Under the pieces are notes generated by a model. That model saw only the letters and a list, made by a program, of their open reading frames with translations, did not search any database and was not told where the DNA came from. Positions 51,047-59,364 of a stretch of 64,000 nt of DNA are shown here, piece after piece; within the stretch, counting starts at the first letter, position 1; the number at the start of each line of letters is the position of its first letter. The DNA comes from Winogradskyella schleiferi. Lineage in GTDB: Bacteria > Bacteroidota > Bacteroidia > Flavobacteriales > Flavobacteriaceae. The stretch is taken from positions 1,550,001 through 1,614,000 of the forward strand of contig NZ_CP053351.1 in assembly GCF_013394655.1 (NCBI RefSeq), read 5' to 3'. Position numbers and translations under genes: made by a program.

Positions 51047-52885
51047 TTAAAATGGCCATATCAATGGCACTAATAATAATGTTGTTATTAAAAAGAGCAG
51101 GAGCAATGGTGCGCCCACTTTCAGGTAATCCATAAATTTATAACCACCAGCTGTCATTACCATTGCATTGGTAGTTGTACCAACAGGTGTTAAGAATGCG
51201 GTTGAGGCACTAATAGCAACTACAATCATAAACGGTGCAGCTGAAATATTCAAAGCATTGGCGGCAATAATTACGATAGGTGCCATTAATACTGCGGTTG
51301 CAGAATTATTAATCACTTGACTAAATGTTGTAGTAAGTAGAAATACACCTCCAAGAAGTACTATAGGATGTAAACTTCCTAATGTATCCACGAGACCATT
51401 GGCAATCAACTCTGCTGTTCCTGTTTTTTGAAGGGCTACTCCCATTGGTATCATTGCGGCAATCATTACTACGCTTATCCAGCTTATACCTTTATAAGCT
51501 TTCGTCATTGGCACGCATCCTGTTATTAAAATGATACCTGCTGCAATTAATGCTGCGATGGCTCCAGGAACAACCTTGAATACCAATAAGACAATCATCA
51601 ATACTAATGAGAATAAAGCGATATAAGATTTGTAAGTTAGATCGGTCACTGTTTTTGCCATACCTTCAGGACTACCACAAATCACTAAATGTTCGTAATG
51701 CGCTTTTAATTCGTCAATAGCACTCCATGCGCCTCGAATTAAAAAAGAATCACCTGCTTTAACCGTAATTTCAGGTCCCTCTAAAGGTTTAGAATTACGA
51801 GAAGCTGCCATTAATTGAACATTGTAGCGATCCAAGAAATGACTAGATTTAATTTTTCTACCTACCCAAGCAGATTGTGGCGTTACCAAAACTTCCGTCA
51901 TACCAACTTCTTGATTGATAAGATTATCCCTCAATTCATTTGCAATAGGATCTAGCGGTAAAAGCCCTAGTCTAAATTTTATCATCAAAGCGTTAATGGC
52001 TTCAGTAGTACCTTTAACCGTAATGATATCATGATATAAAAATTCGGTATCGTTGGTTGGTAATTCAATAAACGGATCTTTACCTTTTAAACGATTGGGA
52101 TGTCTTCGTTTTATACGAAGTATGGTAATACCATGTTCACTTTCAAAATTCCAATCGCCTATTTTAGTATTTAAAAATGGAGAGACAGAACGTACTCTTA
52201 GCCTGTAATATTCGTTATCTACTTTATAAGCTTCAATCCATTGGTGAAGCGTGGTACTAATATTAACAGGTTTATTATTGGTTTTGTTACTTGGTAATAA
52301 TCGGTAACCTATAAATCTAAAATAGAGTAGTGCCAATATCAAAAGCGGTAAGCCAATCAGTCCAAATTCAAAGAATGAAAAACCTTCTAACCCACTTTCT
52401 AACATGGTATTATTGACAATGATATTTGGTGGTGTTCCTGTTAAGGTTAATAATCCACCAGTATTAGAACCAAAAGCCACAGGCATTAATAATTTTGAAG
52501 GCAAGGTGCCAATGCTCCAAGCAGATGCGATGGTTACAGGCATCAAAGTGGCGACTGTTCCTGTATTACTAACGACTCCAGAAAGTAAACCAGAACCTAG
52601 TGTGGTAATTAATAAAAGCTTCACTTTACTTTTACCAGCCATTTTTATGAATTTTTCACCTGCCAATGCCGTCCAACCTGTTTGTGATAAGCCTTCTCCT
52701 ATTATGAATAGAGCGGCAATCATAATTACTGTTGGGTTGCTAAATCCACTTAACGTCTCGGTTAAGGTCAATATCCCGAAGATAAAAAGACTCAACATAG
52801 AAATAAGTGCAATAATATCTGGTGTGAATTTTCCCCAAATGAATAAGGAGATGGTAATAATAAGAATGGCTATCATTAAGCCCAT
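51047..52885 (-). CDS. SLC13/DASS-family transporter with TrkA-C domains
   Basis: A 612-residue sodium/anion symporter-type membrane protein. Hydrophobic helices occupy about 1-190 and 400-612. Between them are two TrkA-C-like domains (about 205-390; DWNFESEHGITILRIKRR and VTPQSAWVGRKIKSSHFL) that usually bind regulatory ligands. The paired hairpin motifs SNTGTVATLMPVTIA and NNSATAVLMAPIVIIAANAL are the SNT-type sodium and substrate sites of the family. The substrate (sulfate, dicarboxylate or other) is not readable. The gene starts 30 bp from the pckA start-side end. If it carries a dicarboxylate it would complement pckA, but that is inference. Confidence 0.85.
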   Translation of the reverse strand: MGLMIAILIITISLFIWGKFTPDIIALISMLSLFIFGILTLTETLSGFSNPTVIMIAALFIIGEGLSQTGWTALAGEKFIKMAGKSKVKLLLITTLGSGLLSGVVSNTGTVATLMPVTIASAWSIGTLPSKLLMPVAFGSNTGGLLTLTGTPPNIIVNNTMLESGLEGFSFFEFGLIGLPLLILALLYFRFIGYRLLPSNKTNNKPVNISTTLHQWIEAYKVDNEYYRLRVRSVSPFLNTKIGDWNFESEHGITILRIKRRHPNRLKGKDPFIELPTNDTEFLYHDIITVKGTTEAINALMIKFRLGLLPLDPIANELRDNLINQEVGMTEVLVTPQSAWVGRKIKSSHFLDRYNVQLMAASRNSKPLEGPEITVKAGDSFLIRGAWSAIDELKAHYEHLVICGSPEGMAKTVTDLTYKSYIALFSLVLMIVLLVFKVVPGAIAALIAAGIILITGCVPMTKAYKGISWISVVMIAAMIPMGVALQKTGTAELIANGLVDTLGSLHPIVLLGGVFLLTTTFSQVINNSATAVLMAPIVIIAANALNISAAPFMIVVAISASTAFLTPVGTTTNAMVMTAGGYKFMDYLKVGAPLLLLFLITTLLLVPLIWPF

Positions 52886-53446
52886 AGTGTGTTAGTGTTT
52901 AAATTATAGTGTAAAGATATAGTCAATTGGAAGCAATATTTATGACGAAAGTCATACTTTGGTTGAATTGAGAATTTTTCAATTTGTAGTAGTTTTAAGC
53001 TTACAAAATCCTGAAATCTGTAAACGAAACCGATTGCGAATTAAAATTAAGGCGATTATCTATCTTCTTTTTAATATTTTTGGCATTCGAGTGGCGTTTA
53101 AAACCGATAAAACTGTAATCATAATATGGTATTTGAAGCAAAAAAGGGGTTACAAATGTCACTGTACCTTTTAAAACAATAATAACAGGATAAAAGATTC
53201 TTATCCCAATTTAACTTTAAAGTGAGGTTTTTAACTTTTTTTTAGAATTGTTGATTGTCCATTTATGGACAAAATATGGGTAAAAAACCAGGGTTTTTTA
53301 GCAATAATGCCTTTAGGTATTGCATATGGTGTACCTAAAGGCACACTTTAGGAAGTGCGATACAAGTTTTTACCCATATAAAGTCCCTAACGGGACGAAA
53401 AATGAGAGTAAAATATATTTTATCATGTAATAATAAAAATATACAA
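52886..53446. other. Intergenic region of 561 bp with a hairpin and no clear gene
   Basis: Between the divergent transporter and bshB1 genes. A weak ORF of 71 codons (52959-53174) has no signal peptide or motif and is probably not coding. A 12-bp perfect inverted repeat, TGCCTTTAGGTA / TACCTAAAGGCA (53308-53343, loop 12), and a small hairpin GTCCC-taac-GGGAC (53385-53398) are the only structures. Their origin is unclear. Confidence 0.55.
53308..53343. repeat. 12-bp inverted repeat upstream of bshB1
   Basis: TGCCTTTAGGTA and TACCTAAAGGCA flank a 12-base loop. Not followed by a T-run on either strand, so a terminator is unlikely. It could be a dispersed palindromic repeat or an operator. Confidence 0.55.
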
Positions 53447-54169
53447 ATGAAATTAGATATTGTAGCATTTGGGTCACATCCGGATGATGTAGAATTAAGC
53501 TGTGGCGCAACTTTGGCAAAAGAAGTGTCTAAAGGCAAGAAAGTAGGAATTGTCGATTTAACTCGAGGCGAATTAGGAACAAGAGGCACCGCTGAAACAA
53601 GAGACGAGGAGGCTTTCAATGCGGCTAAAATTCTAGGCATTCATTCTCGAATCAATATGCGGTTTGCGGATGGCTTCTTTCAAAATGATAAAGCGCATCA
53701 ACTGGAAGTGATTAAAATGATTCGCTATTACCAACCAGAAATCATTATTTGTAATGCCATTGATGATAGGCATATTGATCATTCTAGAGGAAGTCAGTTG
53801 GTTAGTGATGCGTGTTTCTTAAGTGGTTTAAAAAAAATTGAAACCATTTATAAGGACGAAAATCAACCACAAGAGCCTTGGCGACCAAAAGCGATTTACC
53901 ATTATATACAATGGAAAGATATTGCACCAGATGTGGTGGTGGATGTCTCTGGTTTTATGGATAAAAAAGTAGCATCTGTACTGGCTTATAAAACCCAATT
54001 TTTTGATCCGGATAGTAAAGAGCCTGAAACGCCTATTTCCAGTAAGAATTTTACGGATAGTGTAGACTATAGGGCTCGGAATTTAGGACGTTTAATTGGC
54101 GTAGAACATGCTGAGGGCTATACCGTTGAACGTTATCCTGCTGTGGATAGCTTATTTGATTTGAAATGA
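53447..54169 (+). CDS. bshB1: Bacillithiol biosynthesis deacetylase BshB1
   Basis: A zinc hydrolase of the LmbE/PIG-L family that deacetylates GlcNAc-malate to glucosamine-malate, step two of bacillithiol synthesis. From Met at 53447 it has 240 residues; a further 15 codons upstream lack family similarity. The zinc motif is FGSHPDDVELSCGAT at residues 5-19, with a later zinc-ligand histidine in RHIDHSRGSQL. Other motifs: DLTRGELGTRGT and RLIGVEHAEGYTVERYPAV near the end. The last 60 bases have a degenerate second copy at 56420-56479, on the far side of the cassette-like array. Cytoplasmic. Low-molecular-weight thiol chemistry then follows via genes not in this window. Confidence 0.92.
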   Translation: MKLDIVAFGSHPDDVELSCGATLAKEVSKGKKVGIVDLTRGELGTRGTAETRDEEAFNAAKILGIHSRINMRFADGFFQNDKAHQLEVIKMIRYYQPEIIICNAIDDRHIDHSRGSQLVSDACFLSGLKKIETIYKDENQPQEPWRPKAIYHYIQWKDIAPDVVVDVSGFMDKKVASVLAYKTQFFDPDSKEPETPISSKNFTDSVDYRARNLGRLIGVEHAEGYTVERYPAVDSLFDLK

Positions 54170-54274
54170 GTGGGATTGGAATTTAGTGACAGTTTAAGAG
54201 GGTTTGTCGTTTAGCTTGTTAGTCATCAATTTAACAGTTTCGAAGTATTAAATTCTATTTGTTTTATTCGGATG

Positions 54275-55420
54275 TTAGCCCACGTTTTTTTCTATCAATT
54301 CTTTTAATTTCTGATATTCTGGGTCGTCCAAAATATCGTATTCGTTTGTAGTCGCAAGTAAAATTGCGTTTCTACATTCCTCAATTCTACGCAAAACTGG
54401 TAATACAATACTCTTTCCGTGATTGATATATTTCTTCATATCACTTGCAGAAGTTGGAATTTTATAACCATCTCTACTACTTGCAATCAAAATTCCTTTA
54501 TCTCTTAAATGACCAATAATCTTTGAACTAAATTGTTCTTTACTCAATGGTTTATGTCTATTTACACTTAAATGGCGAACAAATTCGGCAGACGTAGTGA
54601 ATTTACGAGGATGATTAGATTGATGATATAATAATAAAAGTTTAAGAAAGTTTATTCTATCACGATTGTCAGGTGTATTGCCAGTTGTTTTATCAATAAA
54701 GTCAAATGCTCTATTCAATCCAAGTGTTGCGATTGTATCATCGTATTCACTAAACGTTTCCTTTTCACTAAATTCCTCGGATTTATATTCTTTCGGAAAT
54801 TGATTTAAGCTAATTAGTTTGTCATTAATTAATTCGGCAAACTCGGATGATTTATCAGATTTTTTGAGTTCGTCAAATATGTAGCCTAAAGTTCCAGCCA
54901 TCATATCAGCTAATTGAACTCCTAAATCATTATGGCTTTTTTGAATATGGAAATCAGAACCTGCAAATAAATTTCTGATATGATTTTTCTCAACGTATTT
55001 TTTGAAACTACGCATAAAATCATTTCCACCGTGTTCATCAACTTTCAATTCCAATTGTGGAAAAGTTCGATAAAGTTCTTTGTAAAGAATTCCGTTTAAA
55101 TATTTGTAAAAAGACTGTTTGTATTTAAATCCTTCTCCATATAGTTTTCGTTTATCTATTACCACAGCATAAACAGAAAAATTAACTTTTTTAAGTTCTC
55201 TTAAAATGAGAATTCTGCGATTATGATTATGCTTTACTTTGCTGGATTTTATTTCTCCTGTTTGAAAGAATCGTTTTCTAATTTCCTCAAGTTGAATTTG
55301 TATTTCATTCAATTCGTCTTGATTCATTATAACACTTGCAATGATGAAATGACTTCCTTGATTTTCAAAATCAAAAGAATTATTTCCAAATTCGTCTGCA
55401 AATGCTATTACTTTCTTCAT
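54275..55420 (-). CDS. DUF3800-domain protein with a winged-helix-like C-terminal half
   Basis: A 381-residue protein. The N-terminal 205 residues match DUF3800: FADEFGNNSFDF at the start, SHFIIASVIM, GEIKSSKVKHNHNRRI, YAVVIDKRKLY and the closing LGVQLADMMAGTLGYI. That fold is RNase H-like, with Asp/Glu residues (AFADE, KVDEHGG, LGVQLADMM) as candidate metal ligands; DUF3800 proteins are often linked to mobile elements or phage defence. The C-terminal part (about 240-381) contains a helix-turn-helix-like region (FVRHLSVNRHKPLSKEQF, HLRDKGILIASSRDGYKIP). I make no functional claim beyond this. It is flanked by perfect 10-bp inverted repeats GTTAGCCCAC (54274) and GTGGGCTAAC (55433): the stop codon TAA lies inside one. 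Cassette-like unit P. Confidence 0.75.
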   Translation of the reverse strand: MKKVIAFADEFGNNSFDFENQGSHFIIASVIMNQDELNEIQIQLEEIRKRFFQTGEIKSSKVKHNHNRRILILRELKKVNFSVYAVVIDKRKLYGEGFKYKQSFYKYLNGILYKELYRTFPQLELKVDEHGGNDFMRSFKKYVEKNHIRNLFAGSDFHIQKSHNDLGVQLADMMAGTLGYIFDELKKSDKSSEFAELINDKLISLNQFPKEYKSEEFSEKETFSEYDDTIATLGLNRAFDFIDKTTGNTPDNRDRINFLKLLLLYHQSNHPRKFTTSAEFVRHLSVNRHKPLSKEQFSSKIIGHLRDKGILIASSRDGYKIPTSASDMKKYINHGKSIVLPVLRRIEECRNAILLATTNEYDILDDPEYQKLKELIEKNVG

Positions 55421-55438
55421 TGTTTCTCAAATGTGGGC

Positions 55439-55573
55439 TAACGTGTTTGTGTATGGTTAGTTGCGTGTTTCAGCAACTAATTTAGTAAACAAAAACGAAC
55501 GCGAGAAAATTCCGAAGGAATTTTCCAAATAAGCACTTGCCAAAGCAATTAATTATACACGTTGTTGTAAAAC
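55439..55573 (-). repeat. attC-like palindromic element between cassette-like units (copy 2)
   Basis: Lies between the two orphan genes of the second array. Ends are TAACG (55439, overlapping unit P's repeat) and GTTGTAAAAC (55564-55573). GAAAATTCC-GAA-GGAATTTTC (55505-55525) forms a 9-bp central hairpin. The outer arms GTGTATGGTTAGTTGC (55450-55465) and the complement of GCAATTAATTATACAC (55545-55560) pair with a few mismatches, so the whole 120-base element can fold as one long hairpin. It matches 50 of 58 positions with the element at 35221. Confidence 0.6.
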
Positions 55574-55579
55574 GTTTTT

Positions 55580-56167
55580 TTATTCAGCTGTATCTCCTTT
55601 ATTCGGTTCAGCTATTATAAATGCCCAATCAACATAATCAGGCACTTCATATTTTTTAAAATAGTCTTCTCCCAATCCGATGATTTGATTCCTAAAATCT
55701 TCTATTTCTAAATTATTGTTGTCATCAATGTCAAAAATGATTCCGTTACTAAAGAAAATAGATTCATTTGGTTTCATTTGAAAAATGTGCCATTGTTTAT
55801 TTTCTAGTTCAGAATTCCGATTTACAATTAAATTGTCATTTGATTCATTCAAGACAAATATTTCAAATCTTTTTTTTCTCCTTTTGCTTTGAAGGATTCT
55901 GGTATTATAAATTCCAGTTTTATTTGAATCTTTTTTATTGCGCTTGAGTTTATTCATAGGTTTTGATTTAAATCCAAATAAATAAATCAAGTAAGGCATT
56001 ATTAATCCAATTCCAATTGCTAAAGTATATAAACTGTAAATATCTCTTGACTTTGCTTGGTATGAATTTCTTCCACCTATTGATAACCATAAAATTACAA
56101 ATCCAATAAGAGCTATTCCCAAAAGGATATTTGGAAATAAATTCTTAAATCTATTGTTTCGATTCAT
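55580..56167 (-). CDS. Two-helix membrane protein, cassette-like unit Q
   Basis: A 195-residue protein with two N-terminal membrane helices (LFPNILLGIALIGFVILWLSI, about 10-30; YTLAIGIGLIMPYLIYLFGF, about 46-65), a basic loop (KPMNKLKRNKKDSNKT) and a soluble C-terminal domain of about 110 residues (RRKKRFEIFVLNESNDNLIV, NESIFFSNGIIFDIDDNNNLE). I recognise no family. It is flanked by GTTGTAAAAC (55564-55573) and GTTTTACAAC (56189-56198), a perfect 10-bp inverted repeat. The gene appears intact. Confidence 0.7.
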   Translation of the reverse strand: MNRNNRFKNLFPNILLGIALIGFVILWLSIGGRNSYQAKSRDIYSLYTLAIGIGLIMPYLIYLFGFKSKPMNKLKRNKKDSNKTGIYNTRILQSKRRKKRFEIFVLNESNDNLIVNRNSELENKQWHIFQMKPNESIFFSNGIIFDIDDNNNLEIEDFRNQIIGLGEDYFKKYEVPDYVDWAFIIAEPNKGDTAE

Positions 56168-56419
56168 TTTAAATGGTTCGTGATAAATGTTTTACAACTG
56201 GTTATATAGTAACTTTTATTACTTATATCCCGTAAATATATCAGGTTATAGTAAGATTAGTGTTACGGTTATCCCGTAAAGATAATTTTTTTATAGCTTT
56301 ATCCAAAGAGCTTCTTGTAAACTCTAAGTCGACGAATTTTATAAGGTTTAGGATTCATTTGCTAGTGGTCGACTTTGATAACTATCGTTTATAATTTATC
56401 GCTTTCTTGTCTGAAAGAC

Positions 56420-56479
56420 GCTGAGGTTTATACAGTTGAACGCTTTATTGCGGTAGATTCATTAGTTCACTTGAAATAA
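56420..56479 (+). pseudogene. Degenerate copy of the bshB1 3' end
   Basis: The 60 bases read AEVYTVERFIAVDSLVHLK-stop, against AEGYTVERYPAVDSLFDLK-stop at the end of bshB1 (54111-54170); about 72% of bases are identical by eye. Upstream there is no readable bshB1-like frame. It is the remnant of a second bshB1 copy or of an ancient duplication. The cassette-like array sits between it and the intact gene. Confidence 0.7.
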
Positions 56480-56491
56480 TATCAAAAACTG

Positions 56492-56522
56492 TTTGTAGAA
56501 AATAGGAATTAATATATCTTTG
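56492..56522 (+). promoter_or_regulatory. Promoter of tRNA-His (TTTG-N19-TATCTTTG)
   Basis: TTTG at 56492-56495 and TATCTTTG at 56515-56522 are separated by 19 bp, the canonical Bacteroidota sigma-A promoter. The transcript would start about 10 bases before the tRNA at 56540. Confidence 0.75.
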
Positions 56523-56539
56523 CAATCCAATTTAAAATG

Positions 56540-56613
56540 GTGGTTGTAGCTCAGCTGGTTAGAGCGTTGGTTTGTGGTACCAAAAGTCGCCGGTTCGAAC
56601 CCGGTCTTCCACC
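56540..56613 (+). tRNA. tRNA-His (anticodon GTG)
   Basis: The cloverleaf is readable: D arm GCTC-AGCTGGTTA-GAGC, anticodon stem TTGGT / ACCAA with loop TTGTGGT, giving anticodon GTG, and T arm GCCGG-TTCGAAC-CCGGT. The extra 5' G at 56539 is the G-1 typical of tRNA-His. CCA is not encoded. The acceptor stem GTGGTTG / CTTCCAC has two T-T oppositions at positions 5 and 6, which is unusual. A terminator follows. Confidence 0.93.
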
Positions 56614-56623
56614 CAAAAGTAGT

Positions 56624-56652
56624 AAGCCTTTCAGAAATGAAGGGCTTTTTTT
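56624..56652 (+). terminator. Terminator after tRNA-His
   Basis: AAGCCTTTCA-gaaa-TGAAGGGCTT forms a 10-bp stem with one G-T pair, followed by a run of T. The rest of the 363-bp gap up to aconitase (56653-56976) shows no gene. Confidence 0.85.
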
Positions 56653-56930
56653 GTGCGAATAATGTTTAGGAAAAATCTAGTGTTTAAGGTTACTTACCTC
56701 CTAAAAAATGATATAATTTAAAATCATAATGTTTCTATTATTAGACTATACTATAGTCGTATTGGGTAAATTCATACTTATTCTAAATAAGACAAATTGT
56801 TAAATTAGTATTTATCCTTGGGTTTTTCTGTTAATAATCTAATAAATCCTATTGTTTTGTATTTAATTATGATTTATAATCAGTGAAAATCCAATTTTAT
56901 TACATATTTTAAAATACACTTTATAATTCG

Positions 56931-56938
56931 TAAATTTG
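56931..56938 (+). promoter_or_regulatory. Candidate -7 box (TAAATTTG) for aconitase
   Basis: TAAATTTG fits TAnnTTTG and lies 39 bp before the aconitase ATG at 56977. No clear TTTG -33 partner. Moderate support only. Confidence 0.45.
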
Positions 56939-56976
56939 TGTCGCTTAAAAATAATAATCAACCTTAAATATTCTAT

Positions 56977-59247
56977 ATGGCTTTTGACATTGATATGATA
57001 AAAAAGGTTTACGCTAACATGACAGAGCACGTTGATGCTGCTCGAGAAATTGTAGGTAAACCATTAACACTTTCGGAAAAAATATTATACGCTCATTTAT
57101 GGGACGGAAAACCTAATAAAGCTTTTACGAGAGGAAAGGATTATGTAGATTTTGCACCAGACCGTGTGGCATGTCAAGATGCAACCGCGCAAATGGCATT
57201 GTTGCAATTTATGCAAGCTGGTAAGCCAAAAGTGGCTGTTCCAACAACGGTGCATTGTGATCACTTAATTCAAGCTAAAGATGGTGCTGCAACAGATTTA
57301 AAGCACGCTAACAGCACAAGTAGTGAGGTGTTTGATTTCTTGGAATCAGTGTCTAATAAATATGGTATCGGGTTTTGGAAGCCTGGTGCTGGAATTATAC
57401 ATCAAGTGGTTTTGGAAAATTATGCGTTTCCAGGAGGTATGATGATCGGTACGGATTCACATACCGTTAATGCTGGTGGATTAGGAATGGTAGCCATTGG
57501 AGTAGGTGGAGCAGATGCCGTAGATGTTATGGCAGGAATGGCTTGGGAACTTAAATTCCCGAAATTAATTGGGGTGAAATTAACAGGTACATTATCTGGT
57601 TGGACTGCACCAAAAGACGTGATTTTGAAAGTCGCTGAAATTTTGACCGTAAAAGGCGGAACGGGAGCTATTGTAGAATATTTTGGTCCTGGAGCGACAT
57701 CTATGTCTTGTACAGGAAAAGGAACCATTTGTAATATGGGTGCCGAAATTGGTGCTACCACTTCTACTTTTGGTTATGACGATTCCATGGAGCGTTACTT
57801 AAAAGCTACAGATAGAGCTGACGTTGCGGAAGCAGCTAATAATATAAGAGAATACTTAACTGCAGATGAAGAGGTTTATGCCAACCCTGAACAATATTTT
57901 GATCAGGTTATTGAAATCAATCTTTCTGAATTAGGACCTTTATTGAACGGCCCTTTTACGCCAGATTTATCAACGGAAGTTGGATCTGCAATGACAGAGA
58001 AAGCTAAGTCTAACGATTGGCCAATTCAAGTAGAATGGGGATTAATTGGTTCTTGTACCAATTCATCTTATGAAGATTTGTCAAGAGCGTCTTCGATTGC
58101 ACAACAAGCTTTGGATAAAGGTCTAAAGATGAAGTCTGAATTGGGTATCAATCCTGGTTCTGAACAAGTAAGATTTACAGCAGATAGAGATGGTATTTTA
58201 GGAATCTTTGAAAAATTGGATGCTAAAATATTCACAAACGCTTGTGGACCTTGTATAGGTCAATGGGCTAGATATAGTGATCCTAAAAATGCGCCTAAGA
58301 ATAGTATTGTACACTCTTTTAACAGAAACTTTGCAAAACGTGCAGATGGAAATCCAAACACACACGCTTTTGTTGCCTCACCAGAGATTACAGCTGCTAT
58401 TGCCATTGCTGGTCGTTTGGATTTTAATCCATTAACGGATAAGCTGATAAATGAAAATGGAGAAGAAGTGATGTTCGAGGAACCAACAGGATGGGAATTG
58501 CCTCCAAAAGGTTTTGAGGTTAAGGATAATGGTTATTTAGCACCTGTTGCTGATGGTAGCGGCTTAGAAGTTACGGTTAGTGCAGATTCAGAACGTTTGC
58601 AATTATTAACCCCTTTTGAACCTATCGGAAACGAAATTAAAGGCGCGAAGTTGTTAATCAAAGCTTATGGAAAATGTACAACCGACCATATTTCTATGGC
58701 TGGACCTTGGTTACGTTTTAGAGGACATTTAGATAATATTTCTAATAACTGTTTAATTGGTGCTGTTAATGCGTTTGGTAAAAAGACCAATTTTGTTAAA
58801 AATCAATTGACAGGTGAGTTTGGGGGCGTACCAGATACAGCGAGAGCTTATAAAGCTGAAGGCATACCATCTATTGTAGTTGGTGACCATAATTATGGTG
58901 AAGGATCGTCAAGAGAGCATGCTGCGATGGAACCAAGACATTTAGGTGTTGTGGCTGTGATTGTAAAGTCTTTTGCACGTATTCACGAAACCAACCTTAA
59001 AAAACAAGGGATGTTAGGTTTAACCTTCGATAATGAAGCAGATTATGATTTGATTCAAGAAGATGATACTTTCAACTTTACGGATTTAAACGAATTTGCT
59101 CCAGACAAACCATTACATGTTGAAGTAGTGCACGCAGATGGTAGCAAAGATACTATCGCGTTAAACCATACATATAACCAAGCACAAATTGATTGGTATA
59201 ATGAAGGTTCTGCATTAAATTTAATTAAGAAGCAAAATAAAGCATAG
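56977..59247 (+). CDS. acn: Aconitate hydratase
   Basis: The [4Fe-4S] enzyme interconverting citrate and isocitrate in the TCA cycle; 756 residues, of the mitochondrial-type aconitase size rather than the roughly 890-residue AcnA. Cluster-ligand cysteines are in [10 protein letters not shown] and [12 protein letters not shown]. The substrate-binding motifs [20 protein letters not shown] and the C-terminal swivel domain ([36 protein letters not shown]) are complete. Cytoplasmic. Single gene, with a terminator 25 bp after its stop. A TAnnTTTG box precedes it. Confidence 0.96.
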   Translation: MAFDIDMIKKVYANMTEHVDAAREIVGKPLTLSEKILYAHLWDGKPNKAFTRGKDYVDFAPDRVACQDATAQMALLQFMQAGKPKVAVPTTVHCDHLIQAKDGAATDLKHANSTSSEVFDFLESVSNKYGIGFWKPGAGIIHQVVLENYAFPGGMMIGTDSHTVNAGGLGMVAIGVGGADAVDVMAGMAWELKFPKLIGVKLTGTLSGWTAPKDVILKVAEILTVKGGTGAIVEYFGPGATSMSCTGKGTICNMGAEIGATTSTFGYDDSMERYLKATDRADVAEAANNIREYLTADEEVYANPEQYFDQVIEINLSELGPLLNGPFTPDLSTEVGSAMTEKAKSNDWPIQVEWGLIGSCTNSSYEDLSRASSIAQQALDKGLKMKSELGINPGSEQVRFTADRDGILGIFEKLDAKIFTNACGPCIGQWARYSDPKNAPKNSIVHSFNRNFAKRADGNPNTHAFVASPEITAAIAIAGRLDFNPLTDKLINENGEEVMFEEPTGWELPPKGFEVKDNGYLAPVADGSGLEVTVSADSERLQLLTPFEPIGNEIKGAKLLIKAYGKCTTDHISMAGPWLRFRGHLDNISNNCLIGAVNAFGKKTNFVKNQLTGEFGGVPDTARAYKAEGIPSIVVGDHNYGEGSSREHAAMEPRHLGVVAVIVKSFARIHETNLKKQGMLGLTFDNEADYDLIQEDDTFNFTDLNEFAPDKPLHVEVVHADGSKDTIALNHTYNQAQIDWYNEGSALNLIKKQNKA

Positions 59248-59271
59248 TACATTTTTTAATATATAAATTAG

Positions 59272-59298
59272 GCCTTTGAGAAATCAAGGGCTTTTTTT
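59272..59298 (+). terminator. Terminator after aconitase
   Basis: GCCTTTGA-gaaa-TCAAGGGC forms an 8-bp stem with one G-T pair, followed by seven T. Nearly the same hairpin as the one after tRNA-His. Confidence 0.85.
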
Positions 59299-59364
59299 GT
59301 GTTCATTTTGTAAGTTCTCTAAATTTGTTACGACCTATTAAAGAATTTACAAAAACACTTCCCA

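Noticed and set aside
52404..52895. 163-codon open frame on the plus strand inside the SLC13 transporter gene
   Set aside because: It is antisense to a well-supported transporter with conserved motifs and shows no family match of its own.
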